Positions 1 through 12,320 of a DNA stretch of 64,000 nt are shown piece after piece; within the stretch, counting starts at the first letter, position 1, and the number at the start of each line of letters is the position of its first letter. The stretch is from Pisolithus tinctorius (taxonomy: Eukaryota > Basidiomycota > Agaricomycetes > Boletales > Pisolithaceae). The translations under genes and the position numbers were made by a program. Under the pieces are notes generated by a model. It searched no databases. It was not told the origin of the DNA and saw nothing but the letters and a program-made list of their open reading frames with translations. The stretch is taken from positions 147,659 through 211,658 of the forward strand of contig JANFAH010000083.1 of NCBI GenBank assembly GCA_024663395.1, given 5' to 3'.

Positions 1-2726
1 ATGCTAAATCCAAGTGTAGAGTACTCACCAGGAGCCATGTAGCAGTGTGGACAAGGAGATCCACAGCTTTTCCTAATACACCAATGATACTCAAAGTCTC
101 CAGCCAGAAAAGAATCTTTTCACTCCCCACAACAGTGCTCACCAACTCTGCAAGAACTGAGTGAAAGGCAGTCTTCCGCAGGTGTTGACCCCAAAATTGG
201 CACGAATAGGATAGATGGAGTGGAATGTACTTGGTTATTCTATCTTGTAAATCAGGGACTTCGGAGTTGCTCAAGTAGGAGCTTTCTAATCTGCAAATGT
301 TGAATTGCAGCTCCTTACACAGAATCTGCAGCGAGGCGAAGGCTAGGTCATATGCCCCAGAGATGTTGATGAAGTAGTCCCCACTCCGTGACTGATCCGT
401 CAGGAAGTCGTAAAAAGATGCGTGGAGAGGGCGAACAGGAGAGGAATCCGCAATCCCACCCAACACTGGTGCCATGAATTCCAGGATGACAGCAAGATCG
501 TAATGGTCCTTCTTATTGGGAAAGTGTTTGCGCATGAGCTGCAATGTCGACATAGGCAGGGGTGTTAACGTTGTCAGTATCTGTTGCATCACTGAATGGT
601 ACCGATCCAGGGACATGCGGTCTGTCGGTGGTATGGCACTCTCCAGTATTGTGGTATAGGTTTTGTCCAAAAGGGTCCCTCCCTCTCCAGTTCCCAGAGC
701 AATTACATCGTCGAAGCGTTCCCTTAGAGTTCGACCAGCCCTTTTCCGTTTGATGAACTCACAAGCCAACCGTGCCCATTCAAACAGGCCGTTTGACCTC
801 TGAGTGATCTGATCTATCTCCTTGGGTCCAATGACGCCGCCGAGGTGGTGGTGGCGGAGTTCATTAGAAACGAATAGATGAATGTCGTGCTCAGCAGATT
901 CTAGGGGAACGTCATCCAGGGACGTTACTGTCACATGTTGGCAACTGCTTAAGGCCTCTTCGATATCCGGCAACAGTCTGGAGGTCAAAAGAATGCGGAA
1001 ATTAGTGGCCAGATGGGCCGCTTCCCATGATGTGAGAAGGGAGAGGATGTGACTCCTTGATGCGTCCGGCCCGCTTTCGTCCAACGCATCAATTACCACG
1101 ACTACTTTCCCAACAATTTGCCCATTAACCTTGGACAATGGTTCCAAGATGAGTCGCTGCCACTGCTGCATTACATCTCGCGTGGTTTTGAGAGAGTGAT
1201 CCTTTGAAACGACATCAGCCAGCGCCCGCCGAAACGCCGGGTCGCGGTCTGCCAGATCACGAGCAATGGTCGTCAGAATCTTCTCTTCGCGGTGTTCGGC
1301 CAGCCTGTCACGGGCGAAGCAAAAGCAGGAACCGAGTCCGCCCGCGTCCTTGATCCAGGCGGCAATCGTATGTGCGATGGCCGATTTCCCTCTTCCAGCC
1401 TGGCCCTGAAGCCACATGATACGAGGGGTGCCGACACGAGAGTCGGTGATCCAGTCAATGATGTGCCGTAAAATCTCTGTCCTCGTGCCTTCGAGGCATG
1501 TCTTGGTTGTGTCAAGGCCCGCACCACCAGCGTAGGCCATGCCTTCGAGGTTCAGGTCCTCCAACACGCGGTACACATTGATCTGAATGTCTCTGGACGC
1601 ACGGTCGCGGTAATGTTGCATTAAATCATTTAGGGTGGTAGTGTAGTCGTCGACGATGGTCTGCGTTTTGGAACGGATGTTTTTTCCTGTCCTTTTCCCT
1701 GGGAATGAATGGCATTAATACTACGTTGAGCCGAGAATGGTTCCGACAGACTCACAGAAACTCTTCGTTTCTGAATAGTCTTTAATGAAATGCGCAGAGT
1801 CGCTTATCACCATCGCAATCTTCGCAAGAGTCTCCTTCATATTATCGATATTGTTGATGGTATCTTCTTCGATAAGAAATTCGTAGACACTTTGGATCGT
1901 TTTCAGGAGACTGGATACCGCCTTGTCCAGATTCACTTGTTTCATGAGCAACTACAAACACACCGCATGAGATGACAAATGGATATAAGGCTGGGGACGC
2001 ACCTGAGAAGCAGCCGTCAAGATGCCCAGCGCGATCTGGGCATAAGGGTGGACCTAGGGCATGGACTCCATCATACTGGATTGAACGAACTGAAGAATAG
2101 AAATAAATACCGTGGAAAGAGTTGTGACGACTTCACTGAAAACTTGGAAAGGTTTTAGATATGAATTGGTGAAGTTTTGAATATCGGTAAATGCAGTGCT
2201 GGCTTCGGTGACAACGTTGACAGCACGATTGCCGGGACGTGATAAGGGGTCCATATTGTTAAGTACCCGTCCAGCGTCATCGAAGCCCGAGGTAGGTCCT
2301 AGTTCTGCCTCGCCGGACCCTATTTTATTCTGTCCATCAGGACTTGCTTAGACACACTTTCGCCAGACAAAGCAGGTCACATACATCTTTAGATGGAAGT
2401 GCCTGGGGTTGTCCCTGGTGCTCCAGTGGTCTGCCACCTGCACTTTTGCCAGCTACCTCAGGCGCGACGGAATTTGGCCGACCATGATTCGGCTGATCTC
2501 GGAGGAAGCGTCTCCTCTCGCCAAGCGTCATACGAGGAGCGGATGTTTCAGCTGTGGATGAAGTATCTGCAGTGGGCGCCTGCAATGGTTCCTGGAGCCG
2601 ATGTCTCGCTGTCAATAAACACCACTTGTCGAAAGGAATGAATTGGCATACTGAGGAAAGCTTAGAAGTGGGACGTGACTTCTCAAATTCGGAGAGATGA
2701 CGTTTCTTAGGATGCTGGCGAGCCAT
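1..2726 (-). CDS. NACHT/NLR-like STAND ATPase (partial, runs off left edge)
   Basis: I read five exons on the minus strand: 2726-2385, 2329-2111, 2053-2003, 1951-1756 and 1698 to beyond base 1. Introns of 51-57 nt keep the frame. The N-terminal part carries the segment common in agaricomycete NLR-like proteins, including VHPYAQIALGILTAASQ and an ISDSAHFIKDYSETKSF-type region. The last exon holds a NACHT domain with Walker A GQAGRGKS (about 1390-1415) and Walker B KVVVVIDALDES (about 1080-1110), followed by a winged-helix-like region. STAND proteins of this type are thought to act as intracellular sensors in non-self recognition or programmed cell death. The C-terminal sensor (WD40, TPR or ankyrin) would lie off the window. 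The first exon (ATG at 2726) is a low-complexity extension and is the least certain part. The gene is divergent from CSN7, about 250 bp away. Confidence 0.85.
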
Positions 2727-2977
2727 TCAGAAACGAGGATTCCGTCGAAGTGGACGATATAGTGCGGTTCGACGATAAAGAGGAGCTATCATGGGCGCCT
2801 GCCAGGGACATGCTATCGCCTAGTTGGTTGCCCTCAGTTTGGTTAGGCCTTGTGTACACATTACGAGAACGAGGCCCATACATTAGCGATATGTAAGTAC
2901 GTACATCGTAGTTGACGGTGTTGCCTTGTTTGTCTCAACACCGAGTCAGCCTCCTCCATACATACCACATCGACAAT
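2727..2977. promoter_or_regulatory. Short divergent promoter between NLR-like gene and CSN7
   Basis: The two start codons face away from each other across about 250 bp, so both promoters must share this interval unless untranslated exons lie further out. No TATA box or other motif is convincing. Confidence 0.4.
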
Positions 2978-4159
2978 ATGGAGTTGGGTGCCAACTTCGC
3001 AGCAAGGCTGGAGCCATTCTTGCTTATGTCCAAATCGGCCAAAGGTGCTGCAGCTGCAAAGCTCATCCAAGACGCCACCGCTGCCCCCGGCATATTCGTC
3101 TTCGCCGAACTCTTAGACATGCCAAACATCCAGGAGGTAAGTCATTATTCTTTCCATCTTGCAAACCACATGTGGGTCCTTAACGTGGCGTCATTAGTTG
3201 TCCATGAGCGAACAATACGCGCCCTATATTTCACTGCTGCAACTCTTCTCTTATCGCACGTATAGGTATTACTTGGGTAAGATGATAGACATTCTTTGTC
3301 GGTATGCCCATCAGACTGATGAGGTTCTACTGCAGAGAACAAAAACGCCTTCCCACCACTAAACGCTGCACAAATCACCAAATTGAAATACCTCTCGATA
3401 GTATCCCTAGCGACCGAACGCCGGGTTCGTGCATTCACATCACATCTTTTCTTTGGAGCGCACATGTATTCATGGTTGCAGATACTCCCGTACTCGTTGC
3501 TTCTCGAAGAATTGCAAATGCCTACGATCCGCGAGCTCGAAGATCTGATCATCGACGCAATCTACTTAGACATCCTCCGTGGCAAGTTCGATCAGAAGGA
3601 ACAACAACTCGAGATCGAGTATACGATGGGCCGAGACCTAGAACCTGGACAACTTGAAAAGGTCCTCGCAGCTCTTCAGAATTGGTATGTTTTTGCACTA
3701 TTTGTCTCTTTTCAAGTCCCGTTCCCCTTCCAATGGTTGGTGACAACGGTTTGATGGAATGCGCTCAATAGGGCGAGTACGACAGCATGTGTACTCGAAG
3801 CTTTGGATAAGAAGCTTGTCGAAATCGCCGAGCATGATAAATCTGTACGGAGCGAAATCGAGCTACACGAAGAACTTTGCGTGGCTAATCTGAAAGAAGT
3901 CCAAGAACGCCTAAAGGAATCCAAACAATCGAATCGTAAAGCCGGATCGTATCCCACTGGTGGAAGTGGCGCGGGAGATAGCATGGACATCGACGATCCA
4001 CCAGCGGAAGGTAACGTGAAGATAAGGAATAGAGGGTGAGTGTGGAAGTTAAGTGACTTTTTTCACGTTCATTATTGCTGACACAGACTATTTGTAAGCC
4101 GTGGACCATCGGAGGCGGCGGCGGCGGCTAAACAACAGAGAAAGCGTAACAGGTTCTGA
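2978..4159 (+). CDS. csn7: COP9 signalosome subunit 7 (PCI domain)
   Basis: Six exons: 2978-3136, 3198-3276, 3336-3424, 3482-3684, 3772-4035 and 4087-4159. All introns are GT-AG and the frame stays open from ATG to TGA. The protein starts MELGANFAARLEPFLLMSK. It contains the PCI-domain stretch with KLKYLSIVSLATERR and ILPYSLLLEELQMPTIRELE, and ends with an acidic then Lys/Arg-rich tail (DSMDIDD, AAAAAKQQRKRNRF). This is the arrangement of CSN7, a scaffold subunit of the COP9 signalosome, which removes Nedd8 from cullin-RING ligases in nucleus and cytoplasm. The length (about 290 aa) fits the family. The related PCI proteins eIF3m and Rpn subunits are less likely because of the VRELEDLIID-type winged helix followed by this coiled basic tail. 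Confidence 0.9.
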
Positions 4160-4703
4160 CGTGAGGTTACACGTTGGGACCGTATGGAGTAACGTGTATT
4201 CCAATGCGACGCCTCGGATTGTATCACTAGCATCGCGCATCGACTGTAGAATGTGACAACGGAAGAACGACGCGCGTCGTAATCATCTTGCTGTCTGCAT
4301 GGCATCTACTGCAGCCGGTGAGTAAAAATGTCTGACCATCCAATTACAGGGATCCACAGCAAAGCGATAAGTACAAAATTCAAGCGAGTGATAAGGTATA
4401 TGTAGAGGCAGAGAGACACTGCAAGTCCCGCCGCGAGACCAATGATAAAGGTGCACAAGCGATGCAGCACACCAAAACATATGGGAGGTAAAGACATAGG
4501 GGTTGGCATCTACATATGGAGGGATATTATGTACGTGTGTGGTACCAAGATTTTAACATAAGTTATATGGTGCAATAGTGGGGCGAAGTGGATATGATAA
4601 TAGCGGGTTCAGATGAGGCGCAAAAAATCCGTGTTGAAGGGGGAATGGCGAGAGTAGCTTGAAAGAATACCAAAAATGAGCATGCAGGGGACATAAAAAA
4701 GCA
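4160..4703. other. Convergent intergenic region, no clear gene
   Basis: This is the space between the 3' ends of CSN7 and the Ser/Pro-rich gene. A 67-codon minus ORF at 4306-4509 has two hydrophobic stretches but matches nothing I know. A GTGAGT...TTACAG pair on the plus strand near 4319-4350 could be a 3'-UTR intron. Confidence 0.4.
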
Positions 4704-7700
4704 TTACTGTGCTACGAACCAACTTGACCGCGCACTGTAGTAGATTGTAGTCTCGGTCGTTGTGGATGCGACCGTCGCTGTACTGTCCGTGCTCAGGTGT
4801 CGCGCGGTAGGTTGTTGTGGCTCGCAGTGGTAATTGTTCCCTCGTCTCCTCGTCATGGAGTCGAAATTGTTTGAAGATAATCCGACTTCGTCCTCCATCT
4901 CTTCTACGGATTCAGGGATTGCATCTCCGAACCATCCCAACGCGTTCCACCCCGAACCACGCTTGCCTCTCCCGCTATCAATGTCCAGTCCACCATCGCT
5001 GTCGTGCATTGTCCTTGCACGGATTCCGTGTTCCAGTTCTGTCCCTTGACCATGGACATGCACATAGGGACCCGGGAGAAGCAGAGGTGACGAGGGAGTT
5101 GGCGACGGGCTCGGTGTAGGTAACTGTTCCCGTATATCAATGCACTTGTCCGATAGATATGCGCCTTCTTCACGCTCGACGCAGGGCTCAAGCCCATGTG
5201 AGGCTTCGTTCGGGTGTTCGTCATCAGGCTTTTGTTCGAGACCCGGATCACTTTTAGAGTCAACCTCAGAATCAACTAGGTTGACTCCGTCCTCTGCGTC
5301 GTCCTCTGGAACGCCGCTAACCCCACGACCACTCCTAATACCAGGCAGCACTATAGCCACCTCGATTCGCGCCCTCAAAGGCATACAAAGCGTCCAATCC
5401 TCCTTCTCCTCTTCTTCCACCTCACTCTCCTCGCTTCCTTGGCCTTCTGCAGCATTGACAGCACCTTTGACTAACGGTGAGATCCTGTTTCCTGGAACAT
5501 CGGTCGATAATGGGAGCGAAAGCGTCCAGTCCATGCTTGGCTCCCTCTGAGTATTCGTATTCTCCTGCGCGGCATCCCCATTCATTGCGGGCCTCGACCG
5601 GGTTCGCGAACGCATGCGGGAGAGAATGGGAGCCGAGTGTCGACGCTCGCGTAGAACAAGAATTTGTGGAGCCGCTGGATCGGATGGCGCACTCATTGGC
5701 GCAGATGTCGATGTCGTGGTGGGTGGAACTAGCGTCGGCGTTGGGTCGGAAGTACGTTTTGCTCGTCCCGCTAGTTTAAATAACCTTAGCGTTCCGTGCG
5801 TGATGTGGGAACCACAACTATACCTTCTTTGTTCTTGTCTCTGTCTCGCTCCTTATCCTTGTCCCTTCCGATTCCGAGAGAAATATTCTTCAATCCCAGA
5901 GCAGACCTTCTTCTACCCTTCTTTACTGCATTCGCATCCTTTTCCTTCACCTCCTTCTCTCCACCAATCACTGCACCTATTCCAACGCCCACACAACCAT
6001 AGCCATGCTTCCCGTCCGTCTCCGCTTGATCTTGGCCATCCCCACTCTCAGCGCGTATTTGCACCCTCTTCTGCATCCCGACACCTGTCGTAGTATTGCG
6101 ACTGGTGCAAGAACTGCCTGAGCCAAACGGAAATGCAAACTTGCTCCTCGATCCCAACAGTAGGATACTTTTCGTTCTCCTCACATTTCCCTGTGCAGAA
6201 TCGCCATCTACAGTAGTATTTCCAACAGCAGCAGCAACGGATGCTGCCTCGAGAATTCCAACGCCAAGACTAGTTGGTCGTCTCAGCGAGCGAGGAGGCG
6301 CCAACCCAGGGGTATCCGTCGTCGACTGCGACGGCATGCAGGGACCTATCTTGGATGACGATCCAGGTGCACTGGCCCGTTTAATAGCCCTAGTTGGGGT
6401 TGCAGGTGGGCTCGGAAGTAATCCAGGCCCTGAGTTTGATGGTGCAAAACCGTCTGGGTCATACACTGCCCCTCCACACATCCTTGAAGGAAGACGAAGT
6501 GCGCCGGGAGGCGACTGGGTCTGGAACTGTGTTTGCTTCGAGGGCGACCTAGAGGGTGATTGCGCCCGTCCCTGTGTTTGTTGCACCTGTATTTTTGAAC
6601 ACGTATCAGTGAACGTCCGAGTCGAAAGGAAAGACGAAAGTATACCTGTCCTTGGGGTTGAAGTTTGTTAGTAACAGCAGTACTACTCGAGCCCGAGTTC
6701 GGTAAAGGGAGTTGCATGGCCAATATCGATTGTTTCGATTTAAGCGCTGGCGGGAGCGGCGGGACAGGAGGGAATAAGGAAAGCTGGGAAGACATAGGTG
6801 AGGATGCCGAAACTGGGACCGAGACTTCAGGACTCGATAGGAATACTTGCGGTACTGGCGACTTTAAGGTCTCTACAGCTGGTACGGCAGGTAGTGGCCC
6901 ACTTGGCGGCGGGCCGGGAAGTAATGGGGGTGGTGACCTTGTGCCTCTTGATGTTGACCTCGCGCGACCTCCGCCAGAATAAGCGGAATTCAGTGAACCT
7001 TGGGAGGAGGGCGGCCTCGATAATGATGGCGACATCCTAGTTGTAACTCCACGAAATATAACTGGAGTGGTATCAGAAGGTGGAGTCGTCAATACGATTG
7101 GGACAGGATTTTGCATCGGAGTCATTGGTATGGGTTGTGCAATCGGTGTGCAAGACGATACGCTCGTTGCGTCGGTCTCTTGATCAGGTATCTCGTTTAA
7201 CTGCACACCGTGAGGAGGCAATATCAACGACAGTGCCTGAAGGCGCCTGCGCTGTGTCAGAGTGAGGGGATCACCAACGTTTGGGGAAGCGGGAGCGATA
7301 ACACCACTGCTGAACGTGGAAGCACGGGGAGTAGGGTCGTCCTCGGATTCACTTTCGCTCCGAGTAGAAGGTGAAGGCACGTCGGTGCCGTTGCGGACAT
7401 AGTCTTCACTTGATATCGCGATGCCAATTTCCACTACTTCGGTACCTGATGAACTGATACTGGCGGAAGATGATTTATTGTCATAGAGTGATTGTAAAGC
7501 TGAGGCGGTGACATAATCCGTAGTACGCGCTGGCGAGTTTGGTCTAGCGAAGGTGATGGGAGATGAAGTGGATTCCCTAAGTGAGCGGTGGCTGTCGTCA
7601 AAAGAGTCGTCTCGAGGTGTGGGCGAAAAACGCAGTTCATTAGCAGGGATGAGAGACCCCAAACTAGATGTTGAGCCTGCCACGAGGGAACTCGAAGAGG

Positions 7701-8163
7701 CTGCGAAGTGGGATTCCCTGTAGACCTCCAATGTATCAACAGGGTCCGGAGGTTTTTGTTCGTTAGACATGTCCTGGAGGGGAAAACGTATGAGAGCCAA
7801 ACAGAATAATCACAGCTATCTTCTTACAGGGCCGTTCGGTTCGTAATGAAAAGAGCGCTTGCTAGGAGAGCCACGAGAGAAGGGCCAGGGAAAACCTATT
7901 CTGCGCGGAGTGGCTGGCGTGTCTTCTGTGTTCTTCTCGGGGGAAGAACGGTCTCCCGCGGAGGTAGAGACAGGTGATGGACGCAAGAAGACACGCTGGA
8001 AGGGTGAAGACTTTCGTTTTTCCGAGCTCTCTTTTCCAAGTTTTTCCAAGTTATACGGAGACGAGTAAGGTGACATGTCGAGAGACTCGCTGATGAGATG
8101 GCTGAACTCCTTGATAGAGAGAGTAGATCTGCGAGGAGGTGTGCAAGCAGTGGTGCTAGTCAT
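4704..8163 (-). CDS. Large disordered Ser/Pro-rich protein, unknown function
   Basis: Four exons join in frame: 8163-7828, 7773-6646, 6586-5824 and 5770-4704. Introns are 53-59 nt with donors GTAAGA, GTATAC and GTATAG. The product is about 1,097 aa. It is almost entirely low complexity: Ser/Pro/Thr-rich stretches, a proline run (PPPLLPGPPPSGPLPAVP), a charged segment near the end of exon 3 (GIGRDKDKERDRDKNKE), acidic runs (EVEEEEKEDW) and no recognisable catalytic domain or membrane segment. Two tracts (RRPTSLGVGILEAASVAAA and WNALGWFGDAIPESVEEMEDEVG) look less random and may be short conserved motifs. Such proteins are often cytoskeletal or signalling scaffolds in fungi, but nothing here proves it. 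The N-terminus (MTSTTACTPPRRSTLSIKEF) is a plausible start because stops precede it. Confidence 0.7.
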
Positions 8164-8878
8164 GACTACAAAAAACGATCAGTGTAAACGAGAGACGATA
8201 AAAAAAATAAAGGAGTGAAGGACTGAAAGTTTTGTGAGGGCTCGTCACCTCTCAGAGGAAAAAAGAGACACTGACCCCACCCTGGCAGGCTCTCCGCGAA
8301 ATCAAAACTTTGCGAGAAAAGGCGCCATTCCATTTACAGAATACAACTACCAAATTTGGTTAAGAATGCTGCATCACCCTGATAGGCTCTTTCCGGCATT
8401 TACCGTAAGAACTTACGTGACATGCCCAGAGCGTCGATATGTCCGAGTCTCGACGGGACTCTAAGCCTCCACCCGACACTGGACAACCTCTTGGACATTC
8501 CCTACCAAGAGTCACCTGCGACTTTCCTGTCGGTCGTTGTGATTTCAGTAAACTACCGTTCAATGCTTGGTTCAATGTGGATTACACTTCGTTATAGACA
8601 AGCTGGTATCCAGACTAGGTTCAAGTACGTACATATTTTTGGACATACATATGTACATATACGTTCGCAGCGGCGATACCACCAGAGTGTAAACTTGCAG
8701 ACTTTGCCTAAACAACCTAATGACGCCCCCGACCAATCCTTAATTTACCTCGGTGCGCAACTTCACCACGGTTGAGATCACTGAATATTGCAGCCTAATC
8801 CAGCAGCAAGTATGGCGCCAACAGGAATTTGGGGGACTGCAACAGAAGTGGTTGGCTGGTTCGCCAAAGGTGGGACCA
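8164..8878. other. Intergenic region and border of the mobile-element block
   Basis: Upstream region of the Ser/Pro-rich gene. It has ordinary CpG content, which stops abruptly close to 9040. Short ORFs here lack any family resemblance. Confidence 0.4.
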
Positions 8879-9987
8879 CTAGCCAATGGCTAGAGGTGGA
8901 TCTGGTGTTGAACATCTGCACCTTGCATAGACGAAATTTTCATGGATCGAGTGATGTGGCCTCACCCTTTTGACGAAATAGAGGAAGTGAAGGATTTGCT
9001 TTATGATGGGCATTCCAGTGTTTGTGGAGTAAATCTGTGCTCGCCATATTGCTCTGGGTAGCATAGTCACATTGGTTGCAAGCATAACCATCATGAGGTT
9101 CCAAAATGTGTGAGGATAGCTCCAAATTGGTCCTTTCAAATACAGTCATCTCATAGCTCAGCTTCAGTTGCTACAACATTTGGATATTTTGAAAGTATAT
9201 GGTGAAGGAAAGCCTTCTGATGAAGCTGATATTTTCCATTCAGCTTCCTACAGAATGGGAGGTGGTGTGAAGCACCTGATGTGCCATAGCTGTGAGTGAA
9301 AATCTTGGAAAGGATGATGGCTTTGTTGCAAAGTGCTCCATCCTGCTGGTTTCTACAAATAATAACATCATAGTCACTCAAGTATGCATACCCAATTGTT
9401 GCTAGGTCAGTGTCAAGTATGAGGTCATTGGATGCAGGGACTGCATTGGCATCCTGTTCCACTGCAGGTCTCTGAATTGAAAGGCAACATGACTCAGTTA
9501 GCATACTACTATGAGAGTTTTTTGGAACCATCACTCACTTTCCACTATGTCCAGTGAAGCTCCTGGTTCTCCCAGGGACTCTCATGAGATCTACTCCAAA
9601 GGCAAGTTTCAAGTACAGTACACTTTCTCATAATGTATCTGGTCATAATGTATAATTCTCATAACATATAGACTTTAGGCAATTCCCACTGTGGTATGCA
9701 GGGAAAATGCAGTATTTGTGTATAATGTATAATGTATAGCCCACAAACTACTTTCATATGGTATGAGATACCCTGTTAGCAGTGATGAGCATATGGAATT
9801 TGTTAGGGTAACTTGCCACATGGCAGATTGGAGCTCAGCACTTGCCTGCACTAGCACAAATAGGGTACAGAAGTGAAAAAAAACTGTGTTCACTGCAGAC
9901 CACCATGCCAGCTGAGCTTGGGGAGCATAGACCATGGCCAAAGCCAGCTCCCTACAATTGGCAACCAAGGGCACAGCCAACCAAAAG

Positions 9988-11999
9988 TACTCCTGCCACA
10001 TCAGCCATCTTAGCAAAGCCAAAAAGATGTGAAAATCTCACTCTTAATGATTGGCTAACAGTCTTTGCATACATTGACAAGCACCCAGACCTACCCCAAG
10101 ATCAAGTTGTTTCATACTTCAGCTCATGAGTGGAGGGTGTTTTGAAGTTTACTCAGGCAACTCTTTCCTGAAAACTAAAGGAAAGGGAGCAGCTGGAAGC
10201 ATGAGTACAAAGCCATCCAGATGCACTTTCAAGGAAACACCCTCATGCAGTCACAAGTCCAGAGGTTGAGAAAGCACTCTTCAAGTGGATTAAGCACATG
10301 GAAGAAAAGGGGGAGGTGGTGAATGGCCCAATGTTGCAAGAGAAGCAGAAACAGTTCAAGGATGAGTTCAATATTCCAAATGAAAAGTGCCTTCATGGTG
10401 AAGGGTGGATTGCACCTTTCTGCAAGGCATACAAGATCAAGGAATACTAGAAACATGGAGAAGCTGGATCCATTGATCCAAGTACAGTGGACAGTGAAAG
10501 GGCTCATGTGCAGAAGGTCCTGGCAACATTTCCACTCAAGGACTGGTGGAATTTTGACAAAACAAGTCTGTTTGCATTGTGAGTGTCACACAACCAGATT
10601 TTCACAAGTGCACTCACCTTTTGACAATGGGTGGCACTCCTCCTGATCATGGACTTGCAACAAAACAAATGAAAGGGAAGAAAAAGGAAAAATTCTGAAT
10701 TACACTTGGGCTTGCTGCAAATGCAGATGGGAGTGAGAAGATGCCACTGTTCTACATTGGGTGGTCAAAGAAGCCATGCTGCTTTGTAAACAAGACACCA
10801 CAGCAGTATGGATTCTACTACCATAGCAATCAGAAAGCATGGATGACCACAGATTTATTTGAGGAGTAAGCACAAATCTAAACTTGTCAGCCCCACTAAA
10901 CTCATACCAACCACATCTCAGGTGGGTGAAGATATTCAATAGGAAAATGGGCAGTGAAAAGTGTTATGTGTGCCTCTATGTGGACAACTTTAGTAGTCAC
11001 TTGATCATCTACAAACCATGACACATTCAGCTTGAGTCCTTCCATCCAAATCTTACCTTGCATGTCCAACCAAACAATGCTGGCATCATCCATTCATTCA
11101 AAGCCCACTACAGACAGGGGTTTTGCCAGCATGCAATTGACCTAGACAAGGTTGGGAAATGAGACATCTACAAGATAACCCTTCACAAAGCTATGGTAAT
11201 AGTTAAAGAAGCCTGGGATGCAGTCATGCCAATCACTATCAAGAACTGTTGGGATCATTGTGGAATCCAGAAAGCAACTGCACCAACCTCTCACCCTGCC
11301 CATGCAAATCCAGAAGCTTGGAGTATCATATGAGACTTTGCTGCAGACTCAGCCATGACTCTTCCAGCTGCTGAAAAATGGCTTCAGGACCTGCTCAGGG
11401 ACAAGTATGTTTATGAATATTGGCAAGAAGCATTCAATGCTGTCATGGGAGCTGAGGGAGATGCCACACAGGCTGTAGCAGGTGTTGAGAAGCTTGCCCA
11501 AGCAGCACTTCACTGCACTGGACTTACCATTAAGATACCCCCACACACAGACCTGCCACAGCTGGTTGCTCTCAAGGAAGCACTCTCCAACTCCATCAAA
11601 ATCTTGAAATTGCACAATTGGATCATTGGGTTGCCATCCACAACTGACAAAGTTCTTGATCCCAAAGAGGAGCAAGAGATTGGAGAGTCTCAATATGCAT
11701 TTGAGGGCAGAGACACTGAAATTGTTTCAGCAGTGCAGCATGAACTTGCCATCAAGCAGGGCAAGGTTGTGGAACTGGAGTCTGATGATGAAGATCAGCA
11801 AACTCCACTGAAACTGGATTATGCTGACCTTATTAACATGTGCAAGACAATTGAGTCAGCATGTGTGCAGGTCAGTGATGCCAACTTGTTGTTGGATCTG
11901 GCAAGACTGCTCTGTTGGTTCCATGGTATGCTTCACCATGAGGAGCTGAGAAATGCATGCACACAAACTAAACTGGAACAGTACTTCATTGGGAAATAA
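9988..11999 (+). pseudogene. Decayed DDE_1 (pogo/Fot1-type) transposase
   Basis: The frame begins with a CENP-B-type helix-turn-helix (NLTLNDWLTVFAYIDKHPDL). Then come EKCLHGEGW, NFDKTSLF with the first catalytic Asp at 10556-10558, IGWSKKPCCF, YVDNFSSH with the second Asp at 10983-10985, and HVQPNNAGIIHSFKAHYR. In that last motif the third catalytic Asp is replaced by Asn (codon 11076-11078). A CW-H-GI-like motif follows, then an intact C-terminal ORF (11355-11999). Premature stops are numerous and mostly TGA (for example 10126, 10169, 10202, 10580). The product cannot be functional. Confidence 0.85.
11355..11999 (+). pseudogene. C-terminal open segment of the DDE_1 transposase
   Basis: This 214-codon stretch is open from MTLPAAEKWLQDLL to EQYFIGK. 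It is the region after the DDE triad, with an acidic patch (ELESDDEDQQ) typical of fungal Fot1/pogo C-termini. It is listed separately because it would be predicted as a gene on its own. It is a remnant of the longer transposase, not an independent protein. Confidence 0.75.
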
Positions 12000-12320
12000 T
12001 TTCACATGTTACATTTTGTCACATTTTGTCACATGCTGGTTCCATATAATTCTCATAATGTATAAAGATTTGGCTGTGCAACTAGTATACATTATGAGAA
12101 AGTGTACTGTAGTCCATACTTTCTTGGGAACCAGCAAGCATTGGTGGGAGATTCTGTATTTCTGCCTCACTTAAAATGAAATGATACCTCTCAGGTGATG
12201 TGGCTGGGGTGGATACAACATCTAAGCCTGTGCCTGACTGTGACATAGGTAGGATGGGTGTAGTGGTGGCACAAGAACAAATACTTTTCTTCTCCTTATC
12301 TTCTTTCAAGGTTGATGGAT

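Larger units (their letters stand above)
9616..12109 (+). mobile_element. pogo/Fot1-like DNA transposon, complete but dead
   Basis: Both ends carry the same 23-bp terminal inverted repeat, beginning CAGTACACTTTCTCATAA at 9616 and mirrored to end at 12109. The element is flanked on each side by a TA dinucleotide (9614-9615 and 12110-12111), the target duplication of Tc1/mariner-pogo elements. A subterminal motif close to TCTCATAATGTATA occurs at both ends (around 9627-9665 and 12050-12100) and may be a transposase binding site. Length is 2,494 bp. The interior encodes a degenerate DDE_1 transposase. It sits inside an OrsD-like ORF, so it arrived after that element. Confidence 0.9.
8879..12320 (-). 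pseudogene. OrsD-like zinc-finger ORF of a mobile element, split by a transposon
   Basis: On the minus strand an ORF reads from about 12309, is cut at 12111/9615 by the pogo-like element, and resumes below 9615. Joining the two flanks with one TA copy gives an uninterrupted frame across the junction (SMDY followed by LKLAFGVDL). Further down come DTDLATIGYAYLSDYDVIIC and, near 9080-9040, a C2H2-like finger (GYACNQCDYATQ...HKHWNAHH). This order resembles the OrsD domain (PF12013) with a C2H2 finger, which in agaricomycetes is usually attached to helicase-bearing repeat proteins. No helicase motif is visible here, so the copy is truncated. An acidic segment at 12613-12700 (IEGGAEVNPDVQ) may be an upstream exon. 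The family call is from memory of motifs only. Confidence 0.5.

Noticed and set aside
4306..4509. 67-aa minus ORF with two hydrophobic stretches
   Set aside because: It resembles a small membrane protein, but no conserved motif fits (Pmp3 and TOM7 were considered) and it lies in a convergent 3' region.
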